Shown here piece after piece: positions 1 to 15,000 of a stretch of DNA of 64,000 bases (the first letter of the stretch is position 1; each line of letters opens with the position of its first letter). The stretch is from the NCBI RefSeq assembly GCF_037392515.1, contig NC_090283.1:18322501-18386500 (forward strand), in the 5' to 3' direction. Source of the stretch: Haliotis asinina. Taxonomy: Eukaryota; Mollusca; Gastropoda; Lepetellida; Haliotidae. The notes below the pieces were generated by a model. It was not told where the DNA came from and did no database searches. It was given only the letters and a program-made list of their open reading frames with translations. Made by a program: the position numbers and the translations under genes.

Positions 1-3000
1 TCCTCCTCTTGACCTTTCCCTAACTTTTCACTGACGGATGACACACTGGAGTCTTGAAGCACCTTCTCTGGCGATTTGGACCTTTTAGATACTTGGGACC
101 ATCGCTCATTTGAAGCAGATCTTCTCTCATTCCCGGATCCTTGCATCAATCTTTCTTTCGAAGCAGAGGGTTCCACTGATGCTGTGACTTTCTTCCTCTT
201 GTCATCTTGATTCTCTTGGTCAGACACTTTCTTTGTTTCAAACACTGTCTTCATCTTTGAGCTACTCCTTTCAATACTGGAACCCCTGTCATCCCTTCCA
301 TCTTTCCCTCCCCCTTTGGAGTCATGTCTGCCTTGATTCTTTGGCTTCGATAATTTGTCCTTTCCATCTGAATAATTTGCTGACTTGGCATGTTTTCTTG
401 CACTGGAGTCCCTTTCCTTTTCTTTCTTTCCTTTCCCATCTGTATATGATCTGTGATAGTCTTTTTCCATGAAACTTCCATCTGTTCGAAGTCCTTTGGG
501 AATAGAAACACAACGTTTTTCATAATAATCCCCCTTGGGTTTGTCTCCAAGCGAAGAAGAGGAGGAAGAGGAACTGGAATTAGAACTAGAACTGGAACTA
601 GAACTGGACCTGGAAGTAGAGCTTGAGCTGGATTCTGAGCTGGACCTACGGGCTTTCCCTTTCCCTTTTCCCTTCTTATATTTTGGGGATTCAAGTCTCA
701 CAACCTTGCCCACCTTCACATGCTCCCATTCAGGTGAAACAGTGGAATGGGTTTTAAGTTCCATGTCCTCCAGATAATAGTTTCTATACTTTCTCTCATC
801 CCCTCTTCCCTCCATTTCTCTCTCTTCCCAATCATCCGACCGTCTGCCTTTCAAGCTTCGTTGAGTCTTTCTCTGCAAAGAATCAATTTCACTCTCACCA
901 TACAAGAAGGCCTCTTCATCGAAAGGACTTTTGGAGGATTTGGTACTTTTGGGGCTGTGACTCTGATCAAGCTCACTCGGGGAGGAGTCACCGTGAGTCA
1001 TCTTCTTTAGTTTCAGTTCTCCCCAAGCTTGCTGTCTATCACTATCAGTGGGTACAATCATTCTTCCTCCTGCAAATTCCTCACGAGTTTTTCTTGCCTT
1101 AGGAACAAAGTTGGGATCTTGTGGATTGCAAAATCCTTCTGGAAATGCACTTGATTCAAGAGGGTGCCTTGGCTCTGTTGGCTGAGTCTCTGGAGACCCC
1201 AGACACGGAATGGGCGCGTCTCTGTTGAAGATGCTAGCATAAGGATTATCCGCTACATGGCTGTAGCCCCACTGTCTCTGGGAGTCATCTTCCTTTTCCT
1301 CCCTATCACAACGGAGTTTTGATTTTGGTGAAGACTCATTCCTGGGTTTGTACTTTCTCTTCCTTTCATCTCTCCTGGAAGCATGAATAAACCTCAGTTG
1401 GTATATAACCTACCTAAATTTGTGCCAGTCACCTCTGGAGGTATCTAAAGTGTGCAAGTTTAGTTTTACTCTGCTTTTTTCATCAATATTCCAGGGCCTA
1501 GATTTTCGAAGTTCTCTTAGTACAAAGATAGTCATAAGTTAATGTTGATGTATGGCACTTATGACTATCTTAGCGCTAAGAGAGCTTAAAAAATCTAGGC
1601 CCAGCAATATAATGTTTGGGACTCAGGAAATGGGCTTCACACACTGCACCCATGTGGGGAATCGCACCCAGGTCTTTGACATAATGAGCAATGCTTTAAC
1701 CACTAGGCTACTCCACCCCCAAGGACTTGAGGAAATTTATAACCTGTGTTAATGAGTGTGGACATCTGTGTTAACTGTATCAGTCAGCATTCATAATTTA
1801 TTATTACCTACACTGGGTTCAACCTGATACTGAAGGTAACCTGCAGAGGCATTTTAACATGCACCAATCCAGGTTGTAAACAGCAAAAATGAGATGATTT
1901 TCTTGTGAATTATTTTCAATGATGAATTACCTGTTTTCTTCTTCTTCCTCTATCAGTCGTCTTAATTTATCAGTTGTCGTTTCGAAGATAGATTCATCAT
2001 GCCGACTACTGTCCCTCTGTCGGCGTGGTGAATAGTCCCTGTGCCGTCGGGGTAACGCTTCTCTACATCTGCGTCCAGGCAATTCCCTGTATTCTTCTGC
2101 TGATCCGTCTCTGCTGTCCCGAGAACGACCTTGGGAATGGCCACGTTGGGGTGACACACCAGTGGATACCTAGATGAAGTAACACTGTTCTGTAGTTGTC
2201 TTCTTTATTTTCTGTATAAAGCCCAAGCGAAATTAAACCCATGGGATTAAAAGAAGATTTTTCTCCAGCATTGGGCAACTGAGGCTAATTTAAGATTTTT
2301 CAGGTTATTGTTTGGAGTAATATCCCCTGGTAAAAGCATGTGGCAGTTTGGGTATATTTACATTATTTACTGTACACTCAGCATTCCATGGACTCCAGAT
2401 TCACTGGACTCACTTGTTTAGTTTCTTCTCTTCATCAGTTGTTAAAAGCTGCCATTTGTGGAGCCATATTGACTCAAAAATTACAAACCACACTTTCTGC
2501 ATGTGAGTGAGTGAGTGAGTTTTATGCTGTAATATTCCAGCTATATGGCGGCGGTCTGTACATAATCAAGTCTGGACCAGACAATCCAGTGATCAACAAC
2601 ATGAGCATCGATCTGTGTAAATTGGGAACCAATGACAGATGTCAACCAAGTCAGCGAGCCTGACCACCCGATCCCGTTAGTCGCCTCTTACAACAAGCAG
2701 AGTCGCCTTTTGTGGCAAGCATGGGTTGCTGAAGGCCTATTCTACCCTAGACCTTCACGGGCGACATTCTTATTAGATGTTATTAATGTATACCATCCTG
2801 TGTTCCAACGATCTTAGAAAGGTCAAGGCTTCATCGCTGGTGGGATCAAGAGCTACAGCCTGGCGATAACACTCCAGTGATGACACATAATCCTTCTCAT
2901 CTTCAAATCTGAAACAAGTTGTTCCGTGAGTGAGTGAGTGAGAGTGAGAGTGAGTGAGTGAGTGAGTGAGTGAGTGAGTGAGTGAGTGAGTGAGTGAGTG

Positions 3001-6000
3001 AGTGAGTGAGTGAGTGAGTGAGTGAGTGAGTGAGTGAGTGAGTGAGTGAGTATGGTCTGTACCCTGCTTTTAGCAATATTCCAGTAAAATAACAACAGAA
3101 ATTGGCGTAACACATTGTTCCCACATGGGAAATCAAACCTGGGTATTTGGTGTGATGAGTGGATGCTTTCATTTTTTTGAGAGTTTTCGGTGAGAATAAA
3201 TTACTTGGACTTGGGGAAGGAGACATGATGACTCACAGTTTTCCATGAGCCAGCTTTGTCTCCAGCAAATACTTCCTGGCATTGGCATGGGTTGGGTTGA
3301 TCTTGAGAGCCTGTTCGAAGTCCTCAACTGCTCTGGAGAAACTCTCGTTGTTGGCATACCTGCACACAAACACAGCACTGGACTACAGACAGCAATACCA
3401 TACGGTCACAAATCTAAAGGCAACTTTTGGGTGAGTGAGTTTACGTTTACGCCGCAATCAGCAATATTCCAGCTATGTGGCGGCTGCCTGTAAATAATCG
3501 AGTCTAGACCAGACAAGCCAGTGATCAACAGCACAGAAACATCAGTCTACACATCTAGGAACCGATGACACATCAGCAAAGTCAGCAAATCTGACCATTC
3601 GATCTTGCTAGTCGCCCCTCACAACATGCTGAAAATCAATTCTATCATGGATCCTCATGGCCTGACAACATATGGAAATCTGTAGGTATTTCAAAATTAT
3701 ATTTGTAACAGTCATCAATATGATGAGTTGATTTCAGATATTAGCTCAAAGAAATTGCTGACAAATATGTTGTGACAATGAAAAATCTGGCAGTTGAATG
3801 CACATGCATTTTGATCGACCTAAGCAGCACAACACCCAACCATTACAATGCCTACAATACAAAAGTAGTAAAGACTTAATAATTTACGTCCAAAACTGAC
3901 CTTCTAAATTTATGTTAGTTCAGATACGCCAGACTACTGCTTCATTCACACAAAACAAGAAATTGGCACATTGAGTGAGTTTAGTTTTATGCCACACTCA
4001 GCAATTTTCCAGCTGTATGGCAGTCTGAACAAGACAATCCAGTGATCAACAGCATGAGTATTGATCTACAATTGAGAGACAGTGAATTAAGAAGGAAGGA
4101 TAACACTACATGGTTTACAGTGAGAGAGATGTTCTTGCACCGTTATCAAGCACCAAATTCTAAATGAAAAATTTCGAAGCTTCAGCGCAGATCAAATATT
4201 CACTGGTGTGACCTCCTAATAAGGTCATCAGATCACAATGCTGGGCAGAACTGCATCAGATTTAAAGATTTAAGGACAATGAACTTGTCTTACAATGCTC
4301 CACGAGCCACAAGTGCCTCCACATTGTTCTCATCGATCTGTAGAGCCTTGTTCAGGTGCTGCATTGCTTCCATCTGCCTCCCTTTCTTGAACAGCGTCAC
4401 GCCCTGGGCCACACTGCAGAACAACACCCACTGACGGCTGTATTACACTTCCAAAGGGTTTTACTCAACACACACATATACTGAACAACAAAAGAAATGC
4501 AAGTTTCGAAAAAAGAATGAAACCTTATTGTTCATGTTTATGTCTTCTATGTTAAAACTTCACAAAAAGCCAGAATTTTGTTTCTTTAGCTGTAAAATAT
4601 ATGCATCCAGTACACATAAATGTAGAGAAGCAGCAGATTCCAATTTCAGTCATTGAGTTGTCATCATCAAAACTGAGTATCCTAATTTTCCTTTGAGTAC
4701 CAAATAAATTGTACGCACCTCACTTGATTTCATTTGGGTATTTTGACATTTTCCATTAATTGTAAAAACATCATAATTTTTTAAATGTTGGTTTACCTGT
4801 TTGTTATATATGTATGATCTGTAATATGAGAACGACAAGAAAGACTGCAAGTTGCTAAGTTCACAGGTTGAAATAGAACTATACCTCAGTTATTTTATGT
4901 ATAGACTTAACATGAATTGATTTTTCATATAAATACTTGCATAATTCTTGCAGATACACAGTTTACCTGTACCTCTGGAGAATGGACACAGAAAGATTTC
5001 AGAGAGACACACATGATTCATTATACCGACAAAACATCTACGACTTTGCTAAGCATTTGGTCGTTTCATTCTGAGGAGGTACATGCATCATTTCATCAAT
5101 GAGTCTACATGATCAATGATTCATTCCAGCCTCTCAAGAAATTAACAAAAGGTACAGTTCCCTACAGGTTGTTCATCTTGACCTGGTCAAGTGAATACTA
5201 ATGCATTGTGTGGCCGTGTCACAACTGGTTGGGTCTATCATTGCGAAGGGGTGCACCTTTGCCTGTCGACTGCTATCATGTCCGAACAGCCAAGACAAGG
5301 TTGCCACTTGACATCTCAGTGTCGTGAAATCATCAGCAATGTCCTAACGTTTTTAGGAAAGAAGCTACATATGGTTTAATGTTTCCCATGTATGCATGCT
5401 TCACACTAATGCAACTTTAATAACATCCTCTGTTCCCCTATTTAATTAAGCTAACTCGACTTGCCACTTGACCTCATGGGTCATGCATATGTAGAGTAGC
5501 TCAGGTCAAGCTGAACAAGCTGTACGTATACACTATTACTTCACAAGACCTCGAATCACCTGCATTGACTCTTAAAACTAATGATTAGGGTTCCCCAAAG
5601 ACTCATATGTTTTAGAGTCAAAGTAAAACCCTGATCTGTCCCATGTTTTGTCAAGGCTTTGTACAGATTATTGATTAACATCCACTGTCATTGCAAAGAA
5701 TATTTACTATCTATTAGACTGCTTCAAAATCACAGCTTCACAAGTTTGCTAAAATGCTTTGGTGGAAATCACTTGCAACTAGGGCCTTTCCAACATAAAA
5801 AACAAAATTAGGGCCTTTTAAGGGTAGGATGTTAAATTTCTTGCTTTTTCATGCTCGTGTGAACCGTTGTCTTATGGTAATTGTGTGCATGGATTTTGGC
5901 TCCCAAAAAAAGTCCCTCTTCAAATAGGATACTCTTACACAAAAACAATGTACATGTGATAAAATAATGCATATTGTGAGAAAAACAGGTAGAAAAACAT

Positions 6001-9000
6001 CACACCTTAAACAAAAAGTATTTTCTTGTCTAAGAAAATACTGCTAATACAACAATGAAAAGGAGATTTGATGCTCTACAATCTCTTTTCAAAATGGCCG
6101 AATGACTGACTGACCTCTGTAGGGCAAGCCTCTGACATTGCCACTTGCGCAAATTTTCAGCATATTCTTTCTCTGGCAGCTTCAAACTGGAACAGGAATA
6201 ATTGCAACAGTTTTTCAGGGATGGCAATTTTCCAACAACCTGCGGATTTCTGCTAATTTTATTTTAAGTTTTGTGAATGGTATGAACCCCCTATTCGATG
6301 AAACAATATTTAGTTTTTGGATGACAAAAAAATTTTCCTGCTGCCAACCCTGTTTTGGGGATCATGAGATGAGACAACATTATAATCTCTGCTGTAAGTT
6401 GTTTTCAGGGAAAAGACTGTAAATCATGAGTTAGTGTTTCCCCCCAGGATCACAAAAGGGCAGGGCAATAAAATTTCAAAAGGGGCATGCACTGACAGAT
6501 TTCCAAGTATTATGCTAAGTTACGCATTTGATTCTTAAAGAGTCAAAGAGTACAGTTATTTGCACAACATGAAATAGAAACATAAAACCATCTAGTCTTA
6601 AATTATTGTATTACAAAGATGGGTAGGGCAGCAAATATATATTAAGGACAGGGCATCAGAGAAAAAGGGCAGGGTGCAAAAATGGGCTCGGTACAAAATA
6701 GAAAGGGCAGGGCATCAAATGAAAGGCCACAGTGCCAAATATAAAGGACAGGGCGCCAAAATACAAAGAATAGGGCGCCAGTTATAAATGACTGGTCGCA
6801 AGTTATAAAGGGCAGGTTGTCAAACATAATTGGTAGGGCGCTAAATAGGCAGGGCAGGGCAGGGCAGGGCAGGGCAGGGCAGGGCAGGGCAGGGCAGGGC
6901 AGGGCAGGGCATCAATTATAAAGAGCAGGGTGCCAAATAAAAACGACAGGATGCTAAATAAGAAGGGCAGGGTACTGTGCCCTGCTACAAATGCCAAGGG
7001 AAAACATTGTACATTTGCGGTCACACTCTGTGTTTGCCCTTAACACTGAAAAGCTGCAGGCCTTAAGGACCCAGAGCTATAAAAGGTCTGGGTCCTGATC
7101 AGACTGTGCAGGCCCTATGTTTTAATATGGAAATAATACTCGTAGCTACTGGGGAAGAAATATTTCTGTCAGTCATAAGGACCTGCAGAAAACAAAAGCT
7201 GTGGATCCCAGTGGTTTTCAGTCATCTTTGGGCCTAAACACCAACCTCATTTTGAATCCTGGTTACACTACAAATCTTCTTTTACAACATTCAGTATGTC
7301 AATGCTGGACAAATTGTTACAAAGCTTAATCAATGGAAATGAAACCTGGTTGCACAAGATGCAACCTTAGGTAAAAGTTGTTGCACCATCCAAAAACAGG
7401 TTACACCTGCTATACAGAATGCTTCCGTTTTCATGGTGATGAATTACAACATCATTATAACAAAATTATTCTGGGTCAAAATTCATGAACAGTGAATGAA
7501 CAGAAACAGTCATCCAGCAACCTTGTCTCGTCATCAGAGTCACTAGTCAGTTTGTCATCATGGTGTGCTCCAGCTGATCCTGTTAGTCACCTCTTACGAC
7601 AAGCACAGCCGCCTTTTGTGGCAAAGCATGGGTTGCGGAAGACTGTTCAATTCTTGATCTTATGCGTCCCCTGTATGCATCATGTATGCATGCATGCATG
7701 CAGAAATAGGACTCACACACTGACTGTACCCATGAGGGGAATCAAACCAGTATCTTTGGCTGTGACAAGTGAACGCTTTAACCACTAGACTACCCCACAG
7801 TCCGTTACATATATGATAATATGACATATGGACATTATAGACTGTTTATATTACAGGGTTTTAGACAACTGTTTATCTAAAAAGCAGCCAGCACAGTTCT
7901 GAGTTTCACTTTTGAAAAATATACATAAAACAATCAACTGAGTTCATCTCCGTGAGACCCTTTGTTTCACCTACTTGTGAATACCCCTCATGAGGGAAGA
8001 GTCCTGCAGGTTGTGAAGTTTCAACAGGTACTCCACATTTCCCGAGTTGTTGAAACCCATGATGGACTGCAGGAGCTCGTCGAACGTCAGTCCGCGCACA
8101 TGCAACTTCCGTCTGGAGCACACAGTTGTGACAAAATGAGAAAATGATCAGAGCTGCAACCTTCAGTATAATATCTGAAGAGTGTCTGTTTATAGATAAA
8201 GTTTAGGATGATAGTAGAATCTCCGTATCACAGACTCACTATATGAGGCTAGTTAGTTGACTATGATTATATGACCGTAATTATCAAGTCTGGACCAGAC
8301 AATCAAGTGACCAACATAACAACAATCAGCGATCAACGTCATGTGCATCAATCTATGCATAAGAGATATGATGAAATGCGCCAGCCAAGTCAGCATGCCT
8401 GACAACCTGTTCCTTTTAGTCGCCTGCAATGACAAGTATGGTTGTTTGGTTAGTTGTTTTGTGTCTCAACGTTCCTGCTATTTGGCAACAGTATGTAAAT
8501 TTATGGTTGCTGAAGACTTTTTCTAATCTAGTTCTGCACAGACCTCTAACGATCATCCCTTGAGGTGTGTAAGTGAGAGACTGAGTTGAATCAACACCAC
8601 AACAAGTATCAGGTTTCAGCACTGTTTATTAGCTTGACGTAATAAGATGAACTGACACAGGTTTGGTGAAAACAAAGATCGACAAATCCTGGCATGTAAC
8701 TACAGAACAACTATAATAATAGCATATTTGTATCACATATCAACTAAGCACAGTAGTTGGAACAGTGAAACAAATGCACGTGTGGTACGTGATGAGTGTT
8801 AACGTAGACCAACCCTGCTTGTTCTCAGTGTTTCAATTAATCTGCATAAGCCCTTGTAATACAAATCAGAAACAGCGATTTGAAACTATGATCGCTTAGA
8901 TTAAATTAATTTTAGATTTAAATTTTCAGTTGGCAAAGTAAAATTACGAGGATTTGCAATCTTCATTTCACTTTATTTTATATAACTTTTTGTTTAAAGG

Positions 9001-12000
9001 GAAACTGATCGGAATGTTTTCACTGCAAACATACCATAAAAATATTATAAGTGCACGGTCACAATCTGATAATTTGTACCCATGCTGTGCTAGAAGCTTA
9101 TTGGACCACATGTCAATGTGCCTTGTCGTGGGGCAGGACTGAAGTCTAAGAGACTCTCAGGAACCAAGCTGTCAAACACAGGTCACCCATCCAAGGACTC
9201 TCCGCATTTTACATAGCTTAACATCTACTGATTTGTGATCTGAGCTCTATGCACCAGTCCGAGACATAACTATAGATGGTTCATCGCCTCTTGTGCACTC
9301 CACCGTGCTAACTGAAGCACTTCCCTCTAATGAACTCAATCACCATGGAACCAACTCCATTGGGAAATGTTTTAACTGAACAATTTGATTATTGTCAAAC
9401 TTTGCTTAAATTTGCGAATTATTTTCGTAAGTATTGACTAGCTTATACTAGGGCAGCACCACACCACACAAAATGTCACTTTCTACCACTGGGCAACCTA
9501 TGGGGCTGATCAGTTGAAAAACACAAGTTTGTGCTTACCTGTAATGTACTGGAAAGTCATTTTCACTGATGAGGCCCTGGAAACAGAGTTATCATTACAG
9601 CAAGTGGGAGGTGATACAGTTTCTGACACTTATCACCCCTCTAAAACCCAGCATGCTGCTGACAAACCAGATGCCAAAGGGACACTGGTGTTTATACACA
9701 CGATCATTGGTTTCTGGGCGCCGCAAAGACAATTTTGAAAGAAAGAAGGGTGTGAGTTTGATTTTATGCCACAACCAGCAATATTTCAGCTATATTGAAG
9801 TGGTCTGAAATAATCAAGTATGGATCAGCCAATCCAGTGATCAACGGCATGAGCATCAGTCTACACAACTAAGATAAGATGACATGCCAGCCAAGTCAGA
9901 GCCTGACCACTTGATCTTGTTAGTCGCCTCTTACAACAAACATGGTTCACTGAAGATCAATTCTAACCAATATCTTCATAGATTCTTTTAAGAAAGAGGA
10001 AAACACGTGGACACAGACAATGACTATGTATATAGGTTTCATCTGAAGCAGACAACCTTCAGGATGAGCAACATGCAAATGTCTGAAAGAATGTTGCAAT
10101 AATGAGACCCACAATAAAATTGGGAGTATAACGTCAACTCACCAGTTTAGGGTTGTTTGGGTCTCCAGGGTTGAGCGACTTCTCATGTAGTGATATGATG
10201 ATCCTTTGAGGCTCTGGGTTCACATTGAGCACAATACCTAGGAACAGAAACATTCACAGTCAACAAAAGCAACTCTCAGGCCATTAACAGAACATCCATG
10301 CAAACAGCAAGAGAAGCCCATCCCCAAAATACTGAAACCTTCCTTCGAACCTCTGTTCTACTACGGCCATATTTCTCGGTTCTCATAAAATGCCCCAGCA
10401 GCAAAAAATGGCCGCAGATTTATTTCTCTTTTTTTTGTCCAATCAGAATACGTGTTACATTACCTAGATTCAACTTGACAAATGCAAGCAATGTGGAGAA
10501 ACAAATATGACATGACTGAGTTCTTTCTAGAGGAAACATTTGAGCATCGTGCTTGGGAAGAGGTTCTAGTTTTCACGATGCATCCTGAAGTTACTTAGAT
10601 CTTTCAAACGATCACTTTTGAAACAAGGTCGCTGAATGCACTACTAAATCTAATTGCCTCCAATCACGAGTCTTGAATACTCAAACCATGAAAGGGTCAT
10701 ATTAGAACAGAAGTTACGTAGGAAGATGTGACAAGTAACCACTGTGGGAAGAGAATGGACTGTCTGGTCCAAACAAGCAATTCTTAACTGTAATAACTCT
10801 GTCTAAACTGGCACAGGTATGAGTGGTCCAATCAAGGACCCATAATCCAATACAGTCATTAATCTTCACACACGACATAATAAGGAGGTAGTGACTGAGC
10901 AGTGCATCAAATGCTCAACTAGCATCAAACAACCAAAGCTACTGATGAAGGACTTTGGCATGATGTGTACTGTCATTGAGCATTTTGCCATGTTGCAAAA
11001 TGATTGTCACTGTCTAATCTGGCACCCTGTCTAAACCAAATTTTCCGTTCCATGGTGTGCCGGTTTAGGCAGGTTTCACTGTATTTAGTGGTTTCAAGTT
11101 TCAATGGTCGTCTCACCCCAAATGTTACTGATACCTGCATACGTCTGTCTCACCTCTAACAATATCTTTAATGTGAAAGGACTCGAGAGCACTCTGGTCT
11201 GGAACAATTTTTGGCACTTCTTTCATGGGGCAGAATACCTGAATAAGACAAACAACTTGCTGAAAAATACAGAATGTTGGCTTCAAGTCAACACTCAGTT
11301 GCATAAGAAATTCACAGCTTTTGAGTCCAGTTCAATCAGTGTCAAGACACAGGTCTCATGATCTTATGGACACAGAAATCTCTAGCGGCTTACAATGACA
11401 TTTCTAGTCATCTCTGTCTTTAGCTTGACCCAAGTCCAAACACAGGTCTAATAATCTAATGGACACAGAGATCTCCAGCTACTTACAATGATCTTCAAGT
11501 CATCTCTGTCTTGAGCTTGACCCAAGTCCAAACACTGATCTAATAATCTAATGGACACAGAGATCTCCAGCTACTTACAATGATCTTCAAGTCATCTATG
11601 TCACGAGCTCGACCTGAGTCCAGACACAGCAGAGATACCAGCAAGCCACTCTCCAGCACCGATGTGACCACTCCAATCACCACCTCACGCTTCTCCAGAC
11701 TCTGTAAAATAAGAGTGAGTGATGAGTGATTGAGTGAATGACGACTACGGAATGATGCCACAAACCTATAGTGCAGTCTATCATTTAGTATGAGTGAGTG
11801 AGTGACCAAATATGGATTATACTCTTTTTATTTGCACTTTTCCTGAAATATGAAATCAATACAACAACAACAAATGGGCTTCACACATTGTACTAATGTT
11901 GATATGAAACCAGCACTGATAACAAGTTCCATGAAAGTTTACCCACTTGATCTGTGAAGGTACGGGGTAGAATAGGCCTTCAGCAACCCATGCTTGCCGA

Positions 12001-15000
12001 TTAAGGCGATTATGCTGTAAGAGAAGACTAACAGGATCAGGTGGTCAGGCTCACTGACTTGGTCGATGCTTATGCTATTGATCACTGAATTATCTGGTCC
12101 TGACTCAGTTTTTACAGACCGCCGCCATACAGCTGGAATATTGCTGAGTGCGGTATAAAACTAATCAAGGCGATTATGCTTTTCATAAGAGGGGACTAAC
12201 GGGATCAGGTGGTCAGACTCACTGACTTAGTCGATGCTCATGCTATTTATCACTGGATTATCTGGTCCTGACTTGATTATTTACAGACCGCCGCCATATA
12301 GCTGGAATATTGCGGAGTGCGGCGTAATACTAATCAAGGCGATTATTCTTTTCATAAGAGGGGACCAACGGGATCAGGTGGTCAGACTCACTGACTTGGT
12401 CGATGCTCATGCTATTCATCACTGGATTATCTGGTCATGACTCGATTATTTACAGACCGCCGCCATATTGCTGAGTGCGGTGTAATATTAATCTCACTCA
12501 CTCATTCACACTTACCCACTTGGCTACCTACTGAACTTACATTGAAGAAGTGATCTTTACAGATGTGTGCTGGTATCCCCATGAAAGACTCCAAGGCCGG
12601 CATGATGGCGTAGTTATCTGTTAACAGTAAAAAAAAAAGTAGAGTACAAGCCAATAGAGTACTGCATCAGAAACAAGCCTCACGATTAGGGGTGAAACAG
12701 CACTCTTTTACCATGGTGCAGTACGTATTGCAGTACATGGCCTTCCGTTCGGTATAAGAGATATGATCACAATGCAAAATATTTGCAAGAGCCAAACCTT
12801 ACATTAATTAATAATGAGGATGAAAGCACTCTATAATCTTTGGCATACTGAATGAACAAAAAATGTCATTTTGGAATAAAATTGATATTTTATATTCACC
12901 CAGACTCATGCTTATTTCCTCCCTCTATGCAAGGATAGCGGAACACTTGAATCTGTTGAAGTTCCATTCTAATTGAAGTGGGCATACAATGCATGTACTA
13001 AGCCTCCCTTTCCTGCGATTATGGTCACACGGCCAGCCACGACCAGAGTGCTTACCACTCTCTCTGAATCTCAGAAGCCTGACACAAGAATTACTGGGAA
13101 TTCAGGGAGTCTGAGAGGGGTGGTTGGGAGGGCTTGACACCATTAGTCCGCATAAGTATAAGATATCAATTCTATTCAGAAAATTACACATTTTTCCTTA
13201 TCCTGATTCATGCTTATTATGCTTACAGAATCTGACAGAAATGGTGGTCGGTCAGGCCGCACTGGACTCTGTTAACTGCCATATATAAGTGCATCCAGTA
13301 CTTTCCCCACTTCTTAGGAATGAGATGGGGGGGATCATATCTTTGACTGGAACGTAATGATATATAGATCAGTTAGCATCCTGCTAGTGTCTAATGCAAC
13401 TGTATGTCATAATTTCCAAGACCAGTCGTGGCCCTTCTTCATTAGGAGTACAGGATCATAATCACTCATGCTAGTCTGTTCAAGACGTGCGTATGGACTC
13501 TCAACAATTATACTTCACAGAGTGTCTTGGTCCCAAGAAGCCATGTGATAAAAGGGTGAGTGAAACTCAGCACCTTTGTGGAACTATTAGTTGCTGTGCA
13601 ACAAGTGGCTTAACTTGGTGAATGCCAGGGACGTCCTCCGTGGCGATGTCATCTAGCTAGTGGTTGGCAAACACTGTATTTGATTTCCAAAACCAGTCCT
13701 CCATTATAGTTCTTAGCAAGCAGTTTCTGTGTAGAGCTAGTGTCGACGACAAGGCTCTCACTCTGTGTGGATTGGAAGCTTGTGGAGGTTCAAGTCCCAC
13801 TGCTTTGTAGGCCCTCAGTATAACAGCCCTCATCCATACTGAGATGGTGTTGCAGGATCCTCCGTAGGTGTCTAAGTAGATAATGGGACAAATAGGCACT
13901 TGAAACACTGTCTCCTTGTCTTAGTATGTTGGAAATATATTTTCAACACTCTCATAAGAAATAATGATAAATCCTGTTTATATGTGGCCCAAGGACTGTA
14001 GATAATGCCAGGAGGTTGAACTGTCTGTCCAGTTATCCAGGCAGTTGCTTTTTGGCAATAAAATCCCACCGCAGTCCCAGACGTACAATGTCACAATGAT
14101 GGGAGTCAAATCATGTGTGACTGAAGTCCAGGGCCCCGTTTCACAAAGCTCTTGTAAGCCTAAGATCTCGTAAGTTTTCTCGTAGCCATTGTGCCTCCTA
14201 TACTGTAACACAGGAGCCACGGATGCTACGAGAAAAGTTACGAGATCTTAGGCTTACGAGAGCTTTGTGAACCGGGCCCAGAGCTTGAAACACTGTCTCC
14301 TTGTCTTAATATGTTGGAAACATATTTTCAACACTCTGACAGGAAATAATGACTGTAGATAATGTCAGGAGGTTGAACTGTCTGTCCAGTTGTCCAGGCA
14401 GTTGCTTTTTGGCAATAAAATCCCACAGCAGTCCTAGACGTACATGGTCACAATGATGGGAGTCAAAGCATGTGTGACTGAAGTCCAGAGCTGTAGCTAG
14501 GGCAAACAGAAACAGCGTTTTCTGTTTCAATGATTCAATTGATGTTCGGTCAAATGGCTCGTTGGGGTGTTGTAGTTCAACATTCAAATACCAAGCTGGA
14601 GCCTTAAACCAGGTTTGTTGGTCATCCAGCTTGAATGAGCATAGTAAGGCGAGTAGTTCAGGTACTCTAGTCATTTGATCTCTGAGTGCCTCCATGCATG
14701 TCAAGAGCGTGGCACCTTTCAGTCTTCTTGTAAGTCGTAGTTGACATAAGTAGTCTGCTACTTAAGGATGTGTGGCCTCCATTGCCATGAAGCCTTTCTT
14801 TCTGGCATATGTTTCAGATCGCATCCATTTATTGTCACACAATGTACTGGTAGATCTACATAGAGCTAGGGTGACTGCCTTCGCTGCTCTCGTAGAATAC
14901 CCTCAATGTCTTAAGCAGGCTTTGATATGATCCTCACGTGGAGATGGAATGATGTTGGATTGCCTGTTTGGTGTACTAATGCTCGAATAATTTCTTCTGG

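Noticed and set aside
535-777. Plus-strand frame with Glu-Leu repeats
   Set aside because: Antisense shadow of the serine run in the TTC14 tail.
2063-2278. Alternative frame through the TTC14 SR-rich exon
   Set aside because: Only the frame giving RSRDSRDG and [12 protein letters not shown] fits the next exon's phase and the family.
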